Origin: a virus
Reading direction: 5' to 3' (one strand)
Virus record (IMG/VR): IMGVR_UViG_3300025570_000150
Coordinates: 1 to 20,476 of that record
Length of the DNA: 20,476 nt
This document shows, piece by piece, positions 4,513 through 11,670 of the stretch (positions are counted from its first letter, which is position 1; every line of letters begins with the position of its first letter). The position numbers and the translations under genes were made by a program. Below the pieces are notes generated by a model that was given only the letters and a program-made list of their open reading frames with translations, ran no database searches and had not been told where the DNA came from.

Positions 4513-4953
4513 ATGGCTATATTACCAAGTGTAAACAAAACATCAACTAAAAGAGAACTTACGGAAAAGCAACAGTCTTTCCTTACTCATCTTGTAGATA
4601 CTCAAGGTGATGCAAAGAAAGCCGCAGAGCTTGCAGGTTATTCTAGTCATTATCATCATGTTGTAAAGACTTTAAAGTCTGAGATACTAGAACTCACTCA
4701 AGAGATACTAGCTAACTCTGCCCCTAAAGCGGCTTTTAAAGTTGTTGAAATTATGGAATCTAAGAAGCCTGTAGTGCAAGCCGCTAATAAGCTAACTGCC
4801 GCACAGACTTTACTAGATAGAGTAGGGGTCAGTAAAGTAGATAAGATAGATGTTAATCATAATGTAAACAGTGGTGGTATCTTTTTAATGCCCGATAAAG
4901 CTCCAGTAGTTATTGAGGCTGAAGATGTTACATATCAGGAGGTAGAGAACTAA
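4513..4953 (+). CDS. Terminase small subunit
   Basis: A 146-residue protein with the layout of phage small terminases: an N-terminal helix-turn-helix region (LTEKQQSFLTHLVDTQGD then AKKAAELAGYSS, about 17-45) for packaging-site DNA binding, a central helical oligomerisation part, and a flexible C-terminal tail (IFLMPDKAPVVIEAEDVTYQ) expected to contact the large subunit. In the family, rings of this protein recognise the pac or cos site and start head filling. It is first in the rightward operon. No ribosome-binding site precedes the ATG, the -10 box ends six bases upstream, and no other in-frame start is near, so the mRNA is probably leaderless. The following gene overlaps its stop by one base (TAATG). 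Confidence 0.85.
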   Translation: MAILPSVNKTSTKRELTEKQQSFLTHLVDTQGDAKKAAELAGYSSHYHHVVKTLKSEILELTQEILANSAPKAAFKVVEIMESKKPVVQAANKLTAAQTLLDRVGVSKVDKIDVNHNVNSGGIFLMPDKAPVVIEAEDVTYQEVEN

Positions 4954-5243
4954 TGCCAAAAGAAAAAGATAGTAGATTAAAACGAGCAGGAGTCTCTGGG
5001 TTCAACAAACCTAAGAGAACACCTAGTCATCCTAAGAAGTCACACATTGTAGTGGCTAAAGAAGGTGATAAGATTAAAACAATACGTTTTGGTCAGAAGG
5101 GTGCAAAGACAGCAGGTGCTCCTAAAGCAGGAGAATCAGCTAGAATGAAAGCTAAAAGGAAGTCTTTTAAAGCGAGACACGGAAAGAACATCGCTAAAGG
5201 TAAGATGTCAGCCGCATATTGGGCTGATAAAGTGAAGTGGTAG
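4953..5243 (+). CDS. Conserved basic phage protein between terminase subunits
   Basis: A 96-residue very basic protein (pI well above 10 by composition). Landmarks are RLKRAGVSGFNKPKRTPSHPKKSH (about 8-31, given here as a Lys, Arg and Pro-rich block), an AKEGDKIKTIRFGQ beta-like stretch and a C-terminal MKAKRKSFKARHGKN followed by AKGKMSAAYWADKVKW. I recall very similar proteins in marine phage genomes, always unassigned. The charge and the place beside the small terminase suggest nucleic-acid binding, perhaps in packaging, as inference. The ATG overlaps the TAA of the terminase gene, with GGAGG twelve bases upstream. Confidence 0.75.
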   Translation: MPKEKDSRLKRAGVSGFNKPKRTPSHPKKSHIVVAKEGDKIKTIRFGQKGAKTAGAPKAGESARMKAKRKSFKARHGKNIAKGKMSAAYWADKVKW

Positions 5244-5244
5244 T

Positions 5245-5427
5245 ATGGCACAAATAGGTTCAGACGATAGTAAGAATAGTGTGCCACTACGTAGAAGTAT
5301 ATATAAAACTAGTGACGGTGGTAAAGGCTCTAAGCCTAGAGTAAACATACACTCTAAACAATACGCCGACAACTGGGATAAAATCTTTGGGAGAAAAAAT
5401 GCCGACAAAAAAGAAACCAAAAAGTAA
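5245..5427 (+). CDS. Small basic hypothetical protein
   Basis: A 60-residue protein, Lys, Ser and Asn rich, starting MAQIGSDDSKNSVPLRRSIY and ending in a lysine-rich tail (FGRKNADKKETKK). It starts one base after the previous stop, so expression is likely coupled. Its end overlaps the next gene by 29 bases in another frame. No family is recognised and no structured domain is obvious; it may be largely disordered. Confidence 0.6.
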   Translation: MAQIGSDDSKNSVPLRRSIYKTSDGGKGSKPRVNIHSKQYADNWDKIFGRKNADKKETKK

Positions 5428-5593
5428 ATCTACGGTCAACAAAGCTGGGAACTATACCAAGCCAAGTATGCGTAAGAGACTTTTCGAGAAGATTAAATCT
5501 GGCACACGAGGTGGTAAGTCTGGACAATGGTCTGCTCGAAAAGCCCAGCTTTTAGCAAAAGAATACAAAGCCGCTGGAGGTGGCTATAAATGA
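5399..5593 (+). CDS. DUF5872-like N-terminal half (WSARKAQLLAKEYK protein)
   Basis: A 64-residue basic protein. The frame extends to a TTG at 5387, but the ATG at 5399 has GGGAG at ideal spacing, so I take the ATG. After a lysine-rich lead (PTKKKPKSK) comes MRKRLFEKIKSGTRGG, then GQWSARKAQLLAKEYK (42-57) and GGGYK at the end. This matches my memory of the first half of DUF5872-type proteins, found in bacteria and large DNA viruses, whose role is unknown. The second half of that domain appears to be encoded separately at 5723-5974, with another small gene between. The name rests on recall, not on a search. Confidence 0.7.
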   Translation: MPTKKKPKSKSTVNKAGNYTKPSMRKRLFEKIKSGTRGGKSGQWSARKAQLLAKEYKAAGGGYK

Positions 5594-5757
5594 TGGATAA
5601 AATAAGAAACATATACAACAAATGTAAACAATATGTAACAAAATGGATATCAGATGTTAATAAAGGATATGCAAAAATATTTAAAAAATGTTTAGTTAAA
5701 GAAACACCAAAGGCTAAGAAAAATGTCAAAACTAAAAAAACCACAAAAAAGTCTTAA
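5590..5757 (+). CDS. 55-residue lysine-rich hypothetical protein
   Basis: Starts with ATGATG overlapping the TGA stop of the previous gene, with GGAGGTGGC upstream as ribosome-binding site. The N-terminal two thirds (IRNIYNKCKQYVTKWISD, then GYAKIFKKCLV) form a strongly amphipathic helix pattern with two cysteines; the rest is lysine and threonine (KAKKNVKTKKTTKKS). The last 35 bases overlap the next gene. Base composition is even more AT-rich than its neighbours. An amphipathic cationic helix could bind membrane or nucleic acid; I cannot say which. Confidence 0.55.
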   Translation: MMDKIRNIYNKCKQYVTKWISDVNKGYAKIFKKCLVKETPKAKKNVKTKKTTKKS

Positions 5758-5974
5758 GGCTTGGACAAAACAGAAATGGACAACTAAGAGTGGTAAGAAA
5801 TCGTCTGAGACAGGTGAGAGATATCTCCCGAAGAAGGCGATTAGTGCACTTTCATCTTCAGAGTACGCAAAAACAACAAGAAAGAAAAGAGCAGATACAG
5901 CCAAAGGAAAGCAACACTCTAAGCAACCAGCTAAAGTAGCAAAGAAAGTTAGGAAGTATAGGAAAGTAAAATGA
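5723..5974 (+). CDS. DUF5872-like C-terminal half (WTKQKW / GERYLP protein)
   Basis: An 83-residue, extremely basic protein. Landmarks in order are SLKAWTKQKW (10-19), TKSGK, GERYLPKKA (31-39), SSSEYAKTTRKKR and KGKQHSKQP (61-69). I recall this order following the WSARKAQL block within single bacterial DUF5872-type proteins, so this gene and the one at 5399-5593 look like the two halves of one ancestral or cognate domain. The start lies inside the preceding gene and has a weak ribosome-binding site (AAAGGCTAAGAAAA), so translation is likely coupled; its TGA overlaps the next ATG. Function unknown. Confidence 0.68.
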   Translation: MSKLKKPQKSLKAWTKQKWTTKSGKKSSETGERYLPKKAISALSSSEYAKTTRKKRADTAKGKQHSKQPAKVAKKVRKYRKVK

Positions 5975-6216
5975 GAGATGGGTATATTACCAGAACATCC
6001 TCAACCATACCTTTTGGATATGAGTTAGAAGAAGAAGCTGGTTCTTTCTTAAAGCCTATAGATGAAGAGTTACAGGTACTCAAAGAAGTATCTGAAGCAG
6101 TCTTTCATGGAGAAATTAGTCTAGGTATTGGAGTAGACTGGTTAGAAGCAGAAACAGGACGTAAGATGTCTAGACCAGGATTAAAAAAGCACGTAGATAA
6201 ACTATATGGTAGATAA
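5971..6216 (+). CDS. Small acidic helical protein upstream of the large terminase
   Basis: An 81-residue acidic protein, in contrast to its basic neighbours. The first 30 residues (GYITRTSSTIPFGYELEEE) look extended; the rest reads as a helix-turn-helix-like region ending IGVDWLEAETGRKMSRPGLK followed by KHVDKLYGR, where a chromosomally similar pattern (WLxxxTGRxxSxxGLKK) is common in phage proteins preceding terminase genes. DNA or terminase binding is a reasonable guess only. It starts in an ATGA overlap with the previous gene and overlaps the large terminase by 11 bases. Confidence 0.65.
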   Translation: MRDGYITRTSSTIPFGYELEEEAGSFLKPIDEELQVLKEVSEAVFHGEISLGIGVDWLEAETGRKMSRPGLKKHVDKLYGR

Positions 6217-7843
6217 ATCAAAAAAGTACTTGACAAACCCAGATGGGAGTTATATACTAAAGAAAGATGGTACTCCCCGATTAAAATCAGGTAGACCTAA
6301 AAATTCAGAACTTTCTGACATGAAGTTGGCTTTACAGGCTAAGAATAAATTACAGAAGAAGAATAAGAAAGTTCAAAAGCTAACAAGAAGTTTAGCAAGA
6401 GTCAAAAAAGAATTTGACAAAGAAGAGAAAGTTTTAACATCTAATGTTTTAACAGAATCAGAAACCAAAGAGTTACCTGATACTATACAACAACATTTAG
6501 ATAGCACTGGTTCTCATGTGGCTTTTATGCCAAACGAAGGACCGCAGACAGACTTTCTTGCCGCAGGTGAGAAGGATGTTCTTTACGGTGGTGCGGCAGG
6601 TGGTGGTAAAAGTTTTGCAATGTTAATAGACCCATTGCGATACTGTCACTTCTCAGAGCACAGAGCTTTGATACTAAGAAGGTCTATGCCAGAACTACGA
6701 GAACTAATAGATAAGTCTCGTGAGCTTTATCCGATAGCATTTAAGGGTGCTAAGTTTAAAGAAGTAGAAAAGTTATGGCAGTTCCCTAGTGGAGCAAAGA
6801 TTGAATTTGGATTCTTGGAACGAGATGCAGATGTTTATCGTTATCAAGGACAAGCGTACAGTTGGATAGGTTTTGATGAGATAACTCATTTACCTACAGA
6901 GTTTGGTTGGAACTACTTAGCATCACGACTAAGAACGACTAACCCAGAGATTAAGACATATCTCAGATGTACAGCTAACCCAGGAGGTGTAGGTGCTCAT
7001 TGGGTTAAAAAAAGGTACGTAGAACCTTCGGAATATAATACAAGTTTCCAAGGTCATGACGGACTGACAAGAAAGTTTATACCAGCATTGTTACAGGATA
7101 ATCCTCACCTTGCTGAAGACGGTGAATACGAAAGGATGTTGCAATCCTTACCAGCCATACAACGTAAACAGTTGTTGGAAGGTAACTGGGATATCTCAGA
7201 AGGTGCGGCATTTGCAGAGTTTGAAGTAGAGACACACGTTATACCGCCATTTGAATTACCAAGTTGGTGGGAAAGAGTTAAGGCGGTAGACTACGGTTAT
7301 GCCGCAGAAAGTTGTTGTCTCTGGGCTGTGATAGACCCTGAAGATAAGACCATCATAATATATAGAGAACTATACAAAAAGGGTCTGACAGGTGAAGCAC
7401 TCGGAGATACCATTACAGAAATGGAACAGGAAGAGATTAGGTCCATAGCAGGTGTACTAGATACAGCCGCTTGGTCAAGAACAGGATATACTGGTCCAAC
7501 GATAGGCGAGATATTAGTTAATAAAGGACATAAACTAAGACGAGCCGATAAGAATAGGTTAGCAGGTAAAACTCAGATACATGAGCATTTGAGAAAGAAT
7601 AACACTACAGGAAGACCAAGGTTGCAAATATTTAATACATGTGTAAACCTTATAAAAGAAATACAGGCTTTGCCTCTTTCTAAGTCTAACCCTGAAGATG
7701 TTGATACTCATGCGGCTGACCACGCGTATGATGCGTTAAGGTACTTGGTTATGAGTCGACCAAGAATGGACCATCCTCAAGATAGGATGTTAAGAATAAA
7801 ATCAGATATGTTTAGCCCTTCTGATTCAACTTTTGGTTATTAA
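6206..7843 (+). CDS. terL: Terminase large subunit (packaging ATPase and nuclease)
   Basis: A 545-residue protein with the two-domain large-terminase plan. It pumps DNA into the prohead through the portal and cuts the concatemer. After a basic, probably coiled N-terminal extension of about 100 residues comes the ATPase domain: Walker A GGAAGGGKS (128-136), Walker B WIGFDE (220-225) with the catalytic Glu, and TANPGG (256-261) in the coupling position. The RNase H-like nuclease domain has the expected acidic residues in AVDYGYA (D362), VLDTAAW (D419) and HAADHAYDALRY (D505, D509). The N-terminal extension is longer than usual. No good ribosome-binding site precedes the ATG, which lies inside the previous gene, so coupling is likely. 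Confidence 0.95.
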   Translation: MVDKSKKYLTNPDGSYILKKDGTPRLKSGRPKNSELSDMKLALQAKNKLQKKNKKVQKLTRSLARVKKEFDKEEKVLTSNVLTESETKELPDTIQQHLDSTGSHVAFMPNEGPQTDFLAAGEKDVLYGGAAGGGKSFAMLIDPLRYCHFSEHRALILRRSMPELRELIDKSRELYPIAFKGAKFKEVEKLWQFPSGAKIEFGFLERDADVYRYQGQAYSWIGFDEITHLPTEFGWNYLASRLRTTNPEIKTYLRCTANPGGVGAHWVKKRYVEPSEYNTSFQGHDGLTRKFIPALLQDNPHLAEDGEYERMLQSLPAIQRKQLLEGNWDISEGAAFAEFEVETHVIPPFELPSWWERVKAVDYGYAAESCCLWAVIDPEDKTIIIYRELYKKGLTGEALGDTITEMEQEEIRSIAGVLDTAAWSRTGYTGPTIGEILVNKGHKLRRADKNRLAGKTQIHEHLRKNNTTGRPRLQIFNTCVNLIKEIQALPLSKSNPEDVDTHAADHAYDALRYLVMSRPRMDHPQDRMLRIKSDMFSPSDSTFGY

Positions 7844-7846
7844 GAT

Positions 7847-10060
7847 ATGGCAGAAAACGAAAATACATTTTTAAACGCTAATAGTATTTATGAAGAAGTA
7901 GAAGGCGAATCTGGTGTCCAACTTACATTAGAAGAGGACCAGCAAAGAAATATTATTGGAACTATTAAAGATAGGTTCGCAGTAGCAGAAGATGCTAGAC
8001 AAACAGATGAGACTCGTTGGCTTAAAGCTTACGAGAACTATAGAGGGCTTTACTCTAAGAACGTAAAGTTTAGAGAGTCTGAGAAGTCACGAGTATTTGT
8101 AAAGATTACAAAAACAAAAGTCCTTGCGGCTTTTGGTCAACTAGTAGATGTTATATTTGGTACAGGGAAATTTCCGATAGGAATTTCGGAAACCAAGATA
8201 CCCGAAGGTGAAACAAACTACGCACACTTAGATACTTCTAATCCTACTCCTAATTTAGAAACTTCAATAGGTAATGAAGAAGAAGAACTACCAGATAACT
8301 TTGGAAACCTAAAAGATAATCCATACGATGTAGGTTATGAAGGTGATGGTAAAGTTTTAAAAGCAGGAGCTACTTACTTAAATGGAATATTTGAGGATAG
8401 CTTAGAAGACCAAGCAGAAGATGCAGGAATACTTACAGACGGAGCAAGTCCTGACCCACAAGCTTTAGAACTATCTCCAGCACAACGAGCCGCTAGACGT
8501 ATGGAGAAGTTAATCCATGACCAGATAGAAGAATCTAACGGCAACTCTGAAATGAGAAATGCTTTACTAGAGTCGGCTTTACTAGGTACTGGTATTGTCA
8601 AAGGACCATTTAACTTTAATAAAAAATTACACAAGTGGGATACAGATGAGGAAGGTAACAGAGCTTACAATCCTTTAGAAGTAAGAGTACCACGTATTGA
8701 GTTTGTTAGTTGTTGGGATTTTTATCCAGACCCTAATGCAACCAATATGGAAGAATGTGAGTATGTAATACATAGACACAAAATGAATCGTAGTCAAGTA
8801 AGACAGCTACGTAACATGCCTTACTTTGATGATGATGCTATACGTAGTGCAATTCAAATGGGTCCAAACTATGTAGAAAAAGATTTTGAATCACAACTAA
8901 AAGATGATTCACGCTATGATGAAGAAGTAGGTTCTAACTTTGAAATTTTAGAATACTGGGGAATCATGGATGCAGAGTATGCAAGAGAAGTAGGTATCGA
9001 CTTACCCGACAGTGTTGATGACTTAGATGAAGTACAAGTAAATATATGGACATGTGGTACTTACTTATTAAGAGCAGTACTAAATCCATTTACTCCTTAT
9101 AGAATCCCATATCACGCTTTCCCATACGAAAGAAACCCATACAATTTCTTTGGTATTGGTGTAGCAGAAAACATGGATGATTCTCAACAGATTATGAATG
9201 GTCACGCAAGAATGGCTATTGACAACCTAGCAATGTCTGGGTCGTTAGTCTTTGATGTAGATGAGTCTGCTTTAGTTGGTGGGCAATCAATGGAAATATA
9301 TCCAGGAAAGATATTCCGCAGACAAGCAGGAATGCCTGGGCAAGCTATACACGGCTTAAAGTTTCCTAATACATCACAAGAAAACTTAATGATGTTCGAC
9401 AAGTTTAGGCAACTTGCAGATGAGCAAACTGGTATACCTAGTTACTCTCACGGACAGACAGGTGTTCAAAGTATGACAAGGACTGCTTCTGGTATGTCTA
9501 TGTTACTTGGAGCATCTAGTTTAAACATTAAAACAGTTATCAAGAACCTTGATGACTTTTTATTGAAACCACTAGGGGAAGCCTACTTCCAGTGGAACAT
9601 GCAATTTCTAGAGGACGAGTTGGATGTCAAAGGTGATTTAGAAGTTAAGGCTACAGGTACTAACAGCTTGATGCAGAAAGAAGTAAGAAGTCAAAGATTG
9701 ACAATGTTCTTACAAACTGCTCAGAATCCTGCTGTTGCACCGTTTGTTAAGATTTCTAAATTGATTAGTGAATTAGCCTACAGCTTAGACTTAGACCCTG
9801 ATGAGATACTCAACGACCCTGAAGAAGCGGCTGTGATGGCACAAATTATAGGAATGCAAAATGCTGGACAAACAAATGGCGAAGAAGCTCAACCCAATAG
9901 TCAACAGTCCCCAATGGGAGGACTTCAAGGAGCACCTCAACAACCTCAAGACCTTGGACCTACAGGCACTGGTGGTGGCAACATCGGAACAGGAAATGTT
10001 CCGCTTGCAGGGGAGGATGAGTTCTCTGGTACGCCTAGAGCAGTTGGACCTACAGGTTAA
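7847..10060 (+). CDS. Portal protein
   Basis: A 737-residue protein matching the portal proteins of short-tailed phages in order and style. It would form the dodecameric ring at the capsid vertex through which the terminase packs DNA. Visible marks are DETRWLKAYENYRGLY (54-69), a helix-rich block RAARRMEKLIHDQIEES, ALLESALLGTGIVKGPF, the wing-type region with EFVSCWDFYPDPNA, and a C-terminal part with an elongated helix followed by a disordered tail rich in Gln, Pro and Gly. The tail, about 65 residues, overlaps another gene in a different frame. It begins three bases after the terminase stop and has no clear ribosome-binding site, which again suggests coupling. Confidence 0.9.
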   Translation: MAENENTFLNANSIYEEVEGESGVQLTLEEDQQRNIIGTIKDRFAVAEDARQTDETRWLKAYENYRGLYSKNVKFRESEKSRVFVKITKTKVLAAFGQLVDVIFGTGKFPIGISETKIPEGETNYAHLDTSNPTPNLETSIGNEEEELPDNFGNLKDNPYDVGYEGDGKVLKAGATYLNGIFEDSLEDQAEDAGILTDGASPDPQALELSPAQRAARRMEKLIHDQIEESNGNSEMRNALLESALLGTGIVKGPFNFNKKLHKWDTDEEGNRAYNPLEVRVPRIEFVSCWDFYPDPNATNMEECEYVIHRHKMNRSQVRQLRNMPYFDDDAIRSAIQMGPNYVEKDFESQLKDDSRYDEEVGSNFEILEYWGIMDAEYAREVGIDLPDSVDDLDEVQVNIWTCGTYLLRAVLNPFTPYRIPYHAFPYERNPYNFFGIGVAENMDDSQQIMNGHARMAIDNLAMSGSLVFDVDESALVGGQSMEIYPGKIFRRQAGMPGQAIHGLKFPNTSQENLMMFDKFRQLADEQTGIPSYSHGQTGVQSMTRTASGMSMLLGASSLNIKTVIKNLDDFLLKPLGEAYFQWNMQFLEDELDVKGDLEVKATGTNSLMQKEVRSQRLTMFLQTAQNPAVAPFVKISKLISELAYSLDLDPDEILNDPEEAAVMAQIIGMQNAGQTNGEEAQPNSQQSPMGGLQGAPQQPQDLGPTGTGGGNIGTGNVPLAGEDEFSGTPRAVGPTG

Positions 10061-10094
10061 AGAAGCACTAACTCGGAGAGAAGAAAATGTATAA
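9861..10094 (+). CDS. Overlapping small helical protein at the portal end
   Basis: A 77-residue gene in the +1 frame relative to the portal, overlapping its last 200 bases. It has its own start signal: AGGA seven bases before the ATG. The product looks like a real folded protein: NSPQWEDFKEHLNNLK then ATSEQEMFRLQGRMSSLVRLEQ and a charged end, a pattern of two helices with W, F, L spacing. I recall short phage proteins of the type 'SPxWxxF...YRxQG...RL..L' in the same place behind portal genes, of unknown function. Its stop overlaps the ATG of the next gene. The portal tail over this stretch is low complexity, consistent with the overlapping frame being the constrained one. Confidence 0.75.
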   Translation: MLDKQMAKKLNPIVNSPQWEDFKEHLNNLKTLDLQALVVATSEQEMFRLQGRMSSLVRLEQLDLQVKEALTRREENV

Positions 10095-10644
10095 TAAAAA
10101 GAAAGGAATGCTAACAGACGATAGAGATGCTTATGACATGGGTGGAGAAGTAGGAATCGCTGTAATGCCCATCGAACCTACAATGGTCGATGACAATGAA
10201 ATGGAAGAAGACCATACAGATTTTATATTAGACGAAGCATTGTCTGAAGAAGAACAAGATATGCTTATGTCAAAACTAGAACAAGATAACGAACTACAAA
10301 CACTCTTTGATAAAGTAGTGGGAGTAGCACAAGAATTTGCTGGGTCTGGTTCTGTAGAAGGACCAGGAACAGGAGTCTCCGACAGTATACCTGCAAGGTT
10401 ATCTGACGGTGAATTTGTCTTTACTGCAAAAGCTGTAGAAGAAATCGGAGAAGACACTTTAATGTCTATGATGAAAGATGCTGAAGCAAATGCAGATGAA
10501 AGACAGAATCTTAATATTGGTGGAATGCTAGTTAACCAAAAACGAGATGTTGACCCACTAGGGCAACCCGTTGAGGAAGATATAGTAGATAACGAAATCC
10601 GTAAGGGTATGTTATCATCTAATCCAAGATTAAGACAGCGATAG
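10087..10644 (+). CDS. Acidic virion-associated-type protein
   Basis: A 185-residue acidic protein. It contains an Asp and Glu rich helical region (DFILDEALSEEEQDMLMSKL, 45-64), then the striking block GPGTGVSDSIPARLSDGEFV (92-111) followed by FTAKAVEEIG. That block is common in phage structural-region proteins, where its role is not settled. The gene lies between portal and scaffold and starts inside the end of the overlapping gene, with GGAGAG upstream. A head-assembly or connector role is the natural guess. Its stop codon forms the base of a hairpin that opens the structured leader of the scaffold gene. Confidence 0.7.
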   Translation: MYNKKKGMLTDDRDAYDMGGEVGIAVMPIEPTMVDDNEMEEDHTDFILDEALSEEEQDMLMSKLEQDNELQTLFDKVVGVAQEFAGSGSVEGPGTGVSDSIPARLSDGEFVFTAKAVEEIGEDTLMSMMKDAEANADERQNLNIGGMLVNQKRDVDPLGQPVEEDIVDNEIRKGMLSSNPRLRQR

Positions 10645-10763
10645 AGCCACCCTATTTATAGGCACTCTATTATTTTAAAAACCCGAAAGGCGACCTTTAC
10701 ATACAAGCCCTCTAGTCGACATAGAGCTACCTTGTGAACGAAGCCCTGATTAGGAGAAAGAAG
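10642..10763 (+). promoter_or_regulatory. Structured leader ahead of scaffold and capsid genes
   Basis: Three hairpins follow one another: TAGAGCC (10642-10648) with GGCACTCTA (10661-10669, two-base bulge); AAAGG/CCTTT (10686-10698, three-base loop); and a nested one, ACAAG/CTTGT (10703-10735) enclosing CTCTA/TAGAG (10710-10726) with loop GTCGACA. The TAGAG and CTCTA elements of hairpins 1 and 3 are interchangeable, so alternative pairings exist. The ribosome-binding site AGGAG (10752-10756) lies just after. No promoter with good -35 and -10 boxes is seen. Confidence 0.5.
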
Positions 10764-11642
10764 ATGACTAATACAGTCCAAAAAGAACAAACGCCAAATC
10801 CTTATAATGCAAAAAAAGATTGGCACAACAGTGATGATAAACCTTTTGTATCATCTAATAGTATGTATTTTGAAGAGCCTCAAAATAAACTTTTTAAAAG
10901 CGATGACGTAACTGAAATCGGTAATGAAGGAAGTGTTAATAGAGAGGAACTGGAATCAAAGAAGGAAACCCCTTACAAGAAGCCAGACTACAAAAAACGC
11001 TATGATGATTTAAAAAAGCATTACGATAGCAAGCTTAATGAATTTAAGTCTAGGGAAGAAGAGTTACTAACCCAAGTTAAACAACCTGAGTATAGAGCAC
11101 CTAAGTCCCCAGAAGAACTTGAGAAGTTTAAGACAGACTATCCTGATGTGTATGAAGTTGTAGAAACCGTTGCTCACATGCAAAGCGAATCTAAAGCAAA
11201 AGTTCTAGAAGAACGCCTTAGTAAACTCCAAGAACGTGAAAACGATTTAGTACGACAAGATGCAGAAAAAAGGTTAATGAATAGGCATCCTGATTTTGAA
11301 GATATCAGAAACAGTGATGACTTTCATGAATGGGCAAAAGAACAGCACTCATCTATCCAAGCATGGATTTATGATAACAATGACGATGCCGATTTAGCAT
11401 CACGTGCTCTTGATTTGTTTAAGAAGGATTTAGGAATTGATGTTCCTAAAACTAAGTCATCTTCCAAAAAACCGACTAAGCAATCTGCGGCAGATATGGT
11501 TTCCACTAAAACAACTAGTGTAGAACCTAACTCCGAGAAGGTTTGGTCAGAAAGGGAGATTGCGTCTATGAGTATGGCAGAATTTGATAAATACGAACAG
11601 GAAATATCAGATGCTATGCAAGAAGGCAGAATCTCGAAATAA
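10764..11642 (+). CDS. Scaffolding (capsid assembly) protein
   Basis: A 292-residue, highly charged, mostly helical protein placed directly before the major capsid gene, as phage scaffolds are. The open frame extends to a GTG at 10734, but AGGAG at seven bases from the ATG at 10764 makes that ATG the start (MTNTVQKEQTPNPYN). The N-terminal 70 residues look disordered; from about 75 to 185 runs a coiled-coil-like region (KKRYDDLKKHYDSKLNEFKS, then LEERLSKLQERENDLV); the C-terminus holds a Ser and Lys rich linker and a final helical stretch ending YEQEISDAMQEGRIS, the part usually binding capsid. Assembly around it and later removal are family knowledge. Confidence 0.82.
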   Translation: MTNTVQKEQTPNPYNAKKDWHNSDDKPFVSSNSMYFEEPQNKLFKSDDVTEIGNEGSVNREELESKKETPYKKPDYKKRYDDLKKHYDSKLNEFKSREEELLTQVKQPEYRAPKSPEELEKFKTDYPDVYEVVETVAHMQSESKAKVLEERLSKLQERENDLVRQDAEKRLMNRHPDFEDIRNSDDFHEWAKEQHSSIQAWIYDNNDDADLASRALDLFKKDLGIDVPKTKSSSKKPTKQSAADMVSTKTTSVEPNSEKVWSEREIASMSMAEFDKYEQEISDAMQEGRISK

Positions 11643-11670
11643 ACTATAATTAACTTAAAGGAGAAGTATC

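Noticed and set aside
5093-5904. Minus-strand frames with hydrophobic, membrane-like products opposite the small basic genes
   Set aside because: Antisense of lysine codons (AAA, AAG) reads as Phe and Leu; the apparent membrane segments are artefacts of this.
10131-10457. Minus-strand open frame of 108 codons opposite the acidic 185-residue gene
   Set aside because: Ser-rich shadow of Glu and Asp codons; the plus-strand gene has start signals and a recognisable motif.
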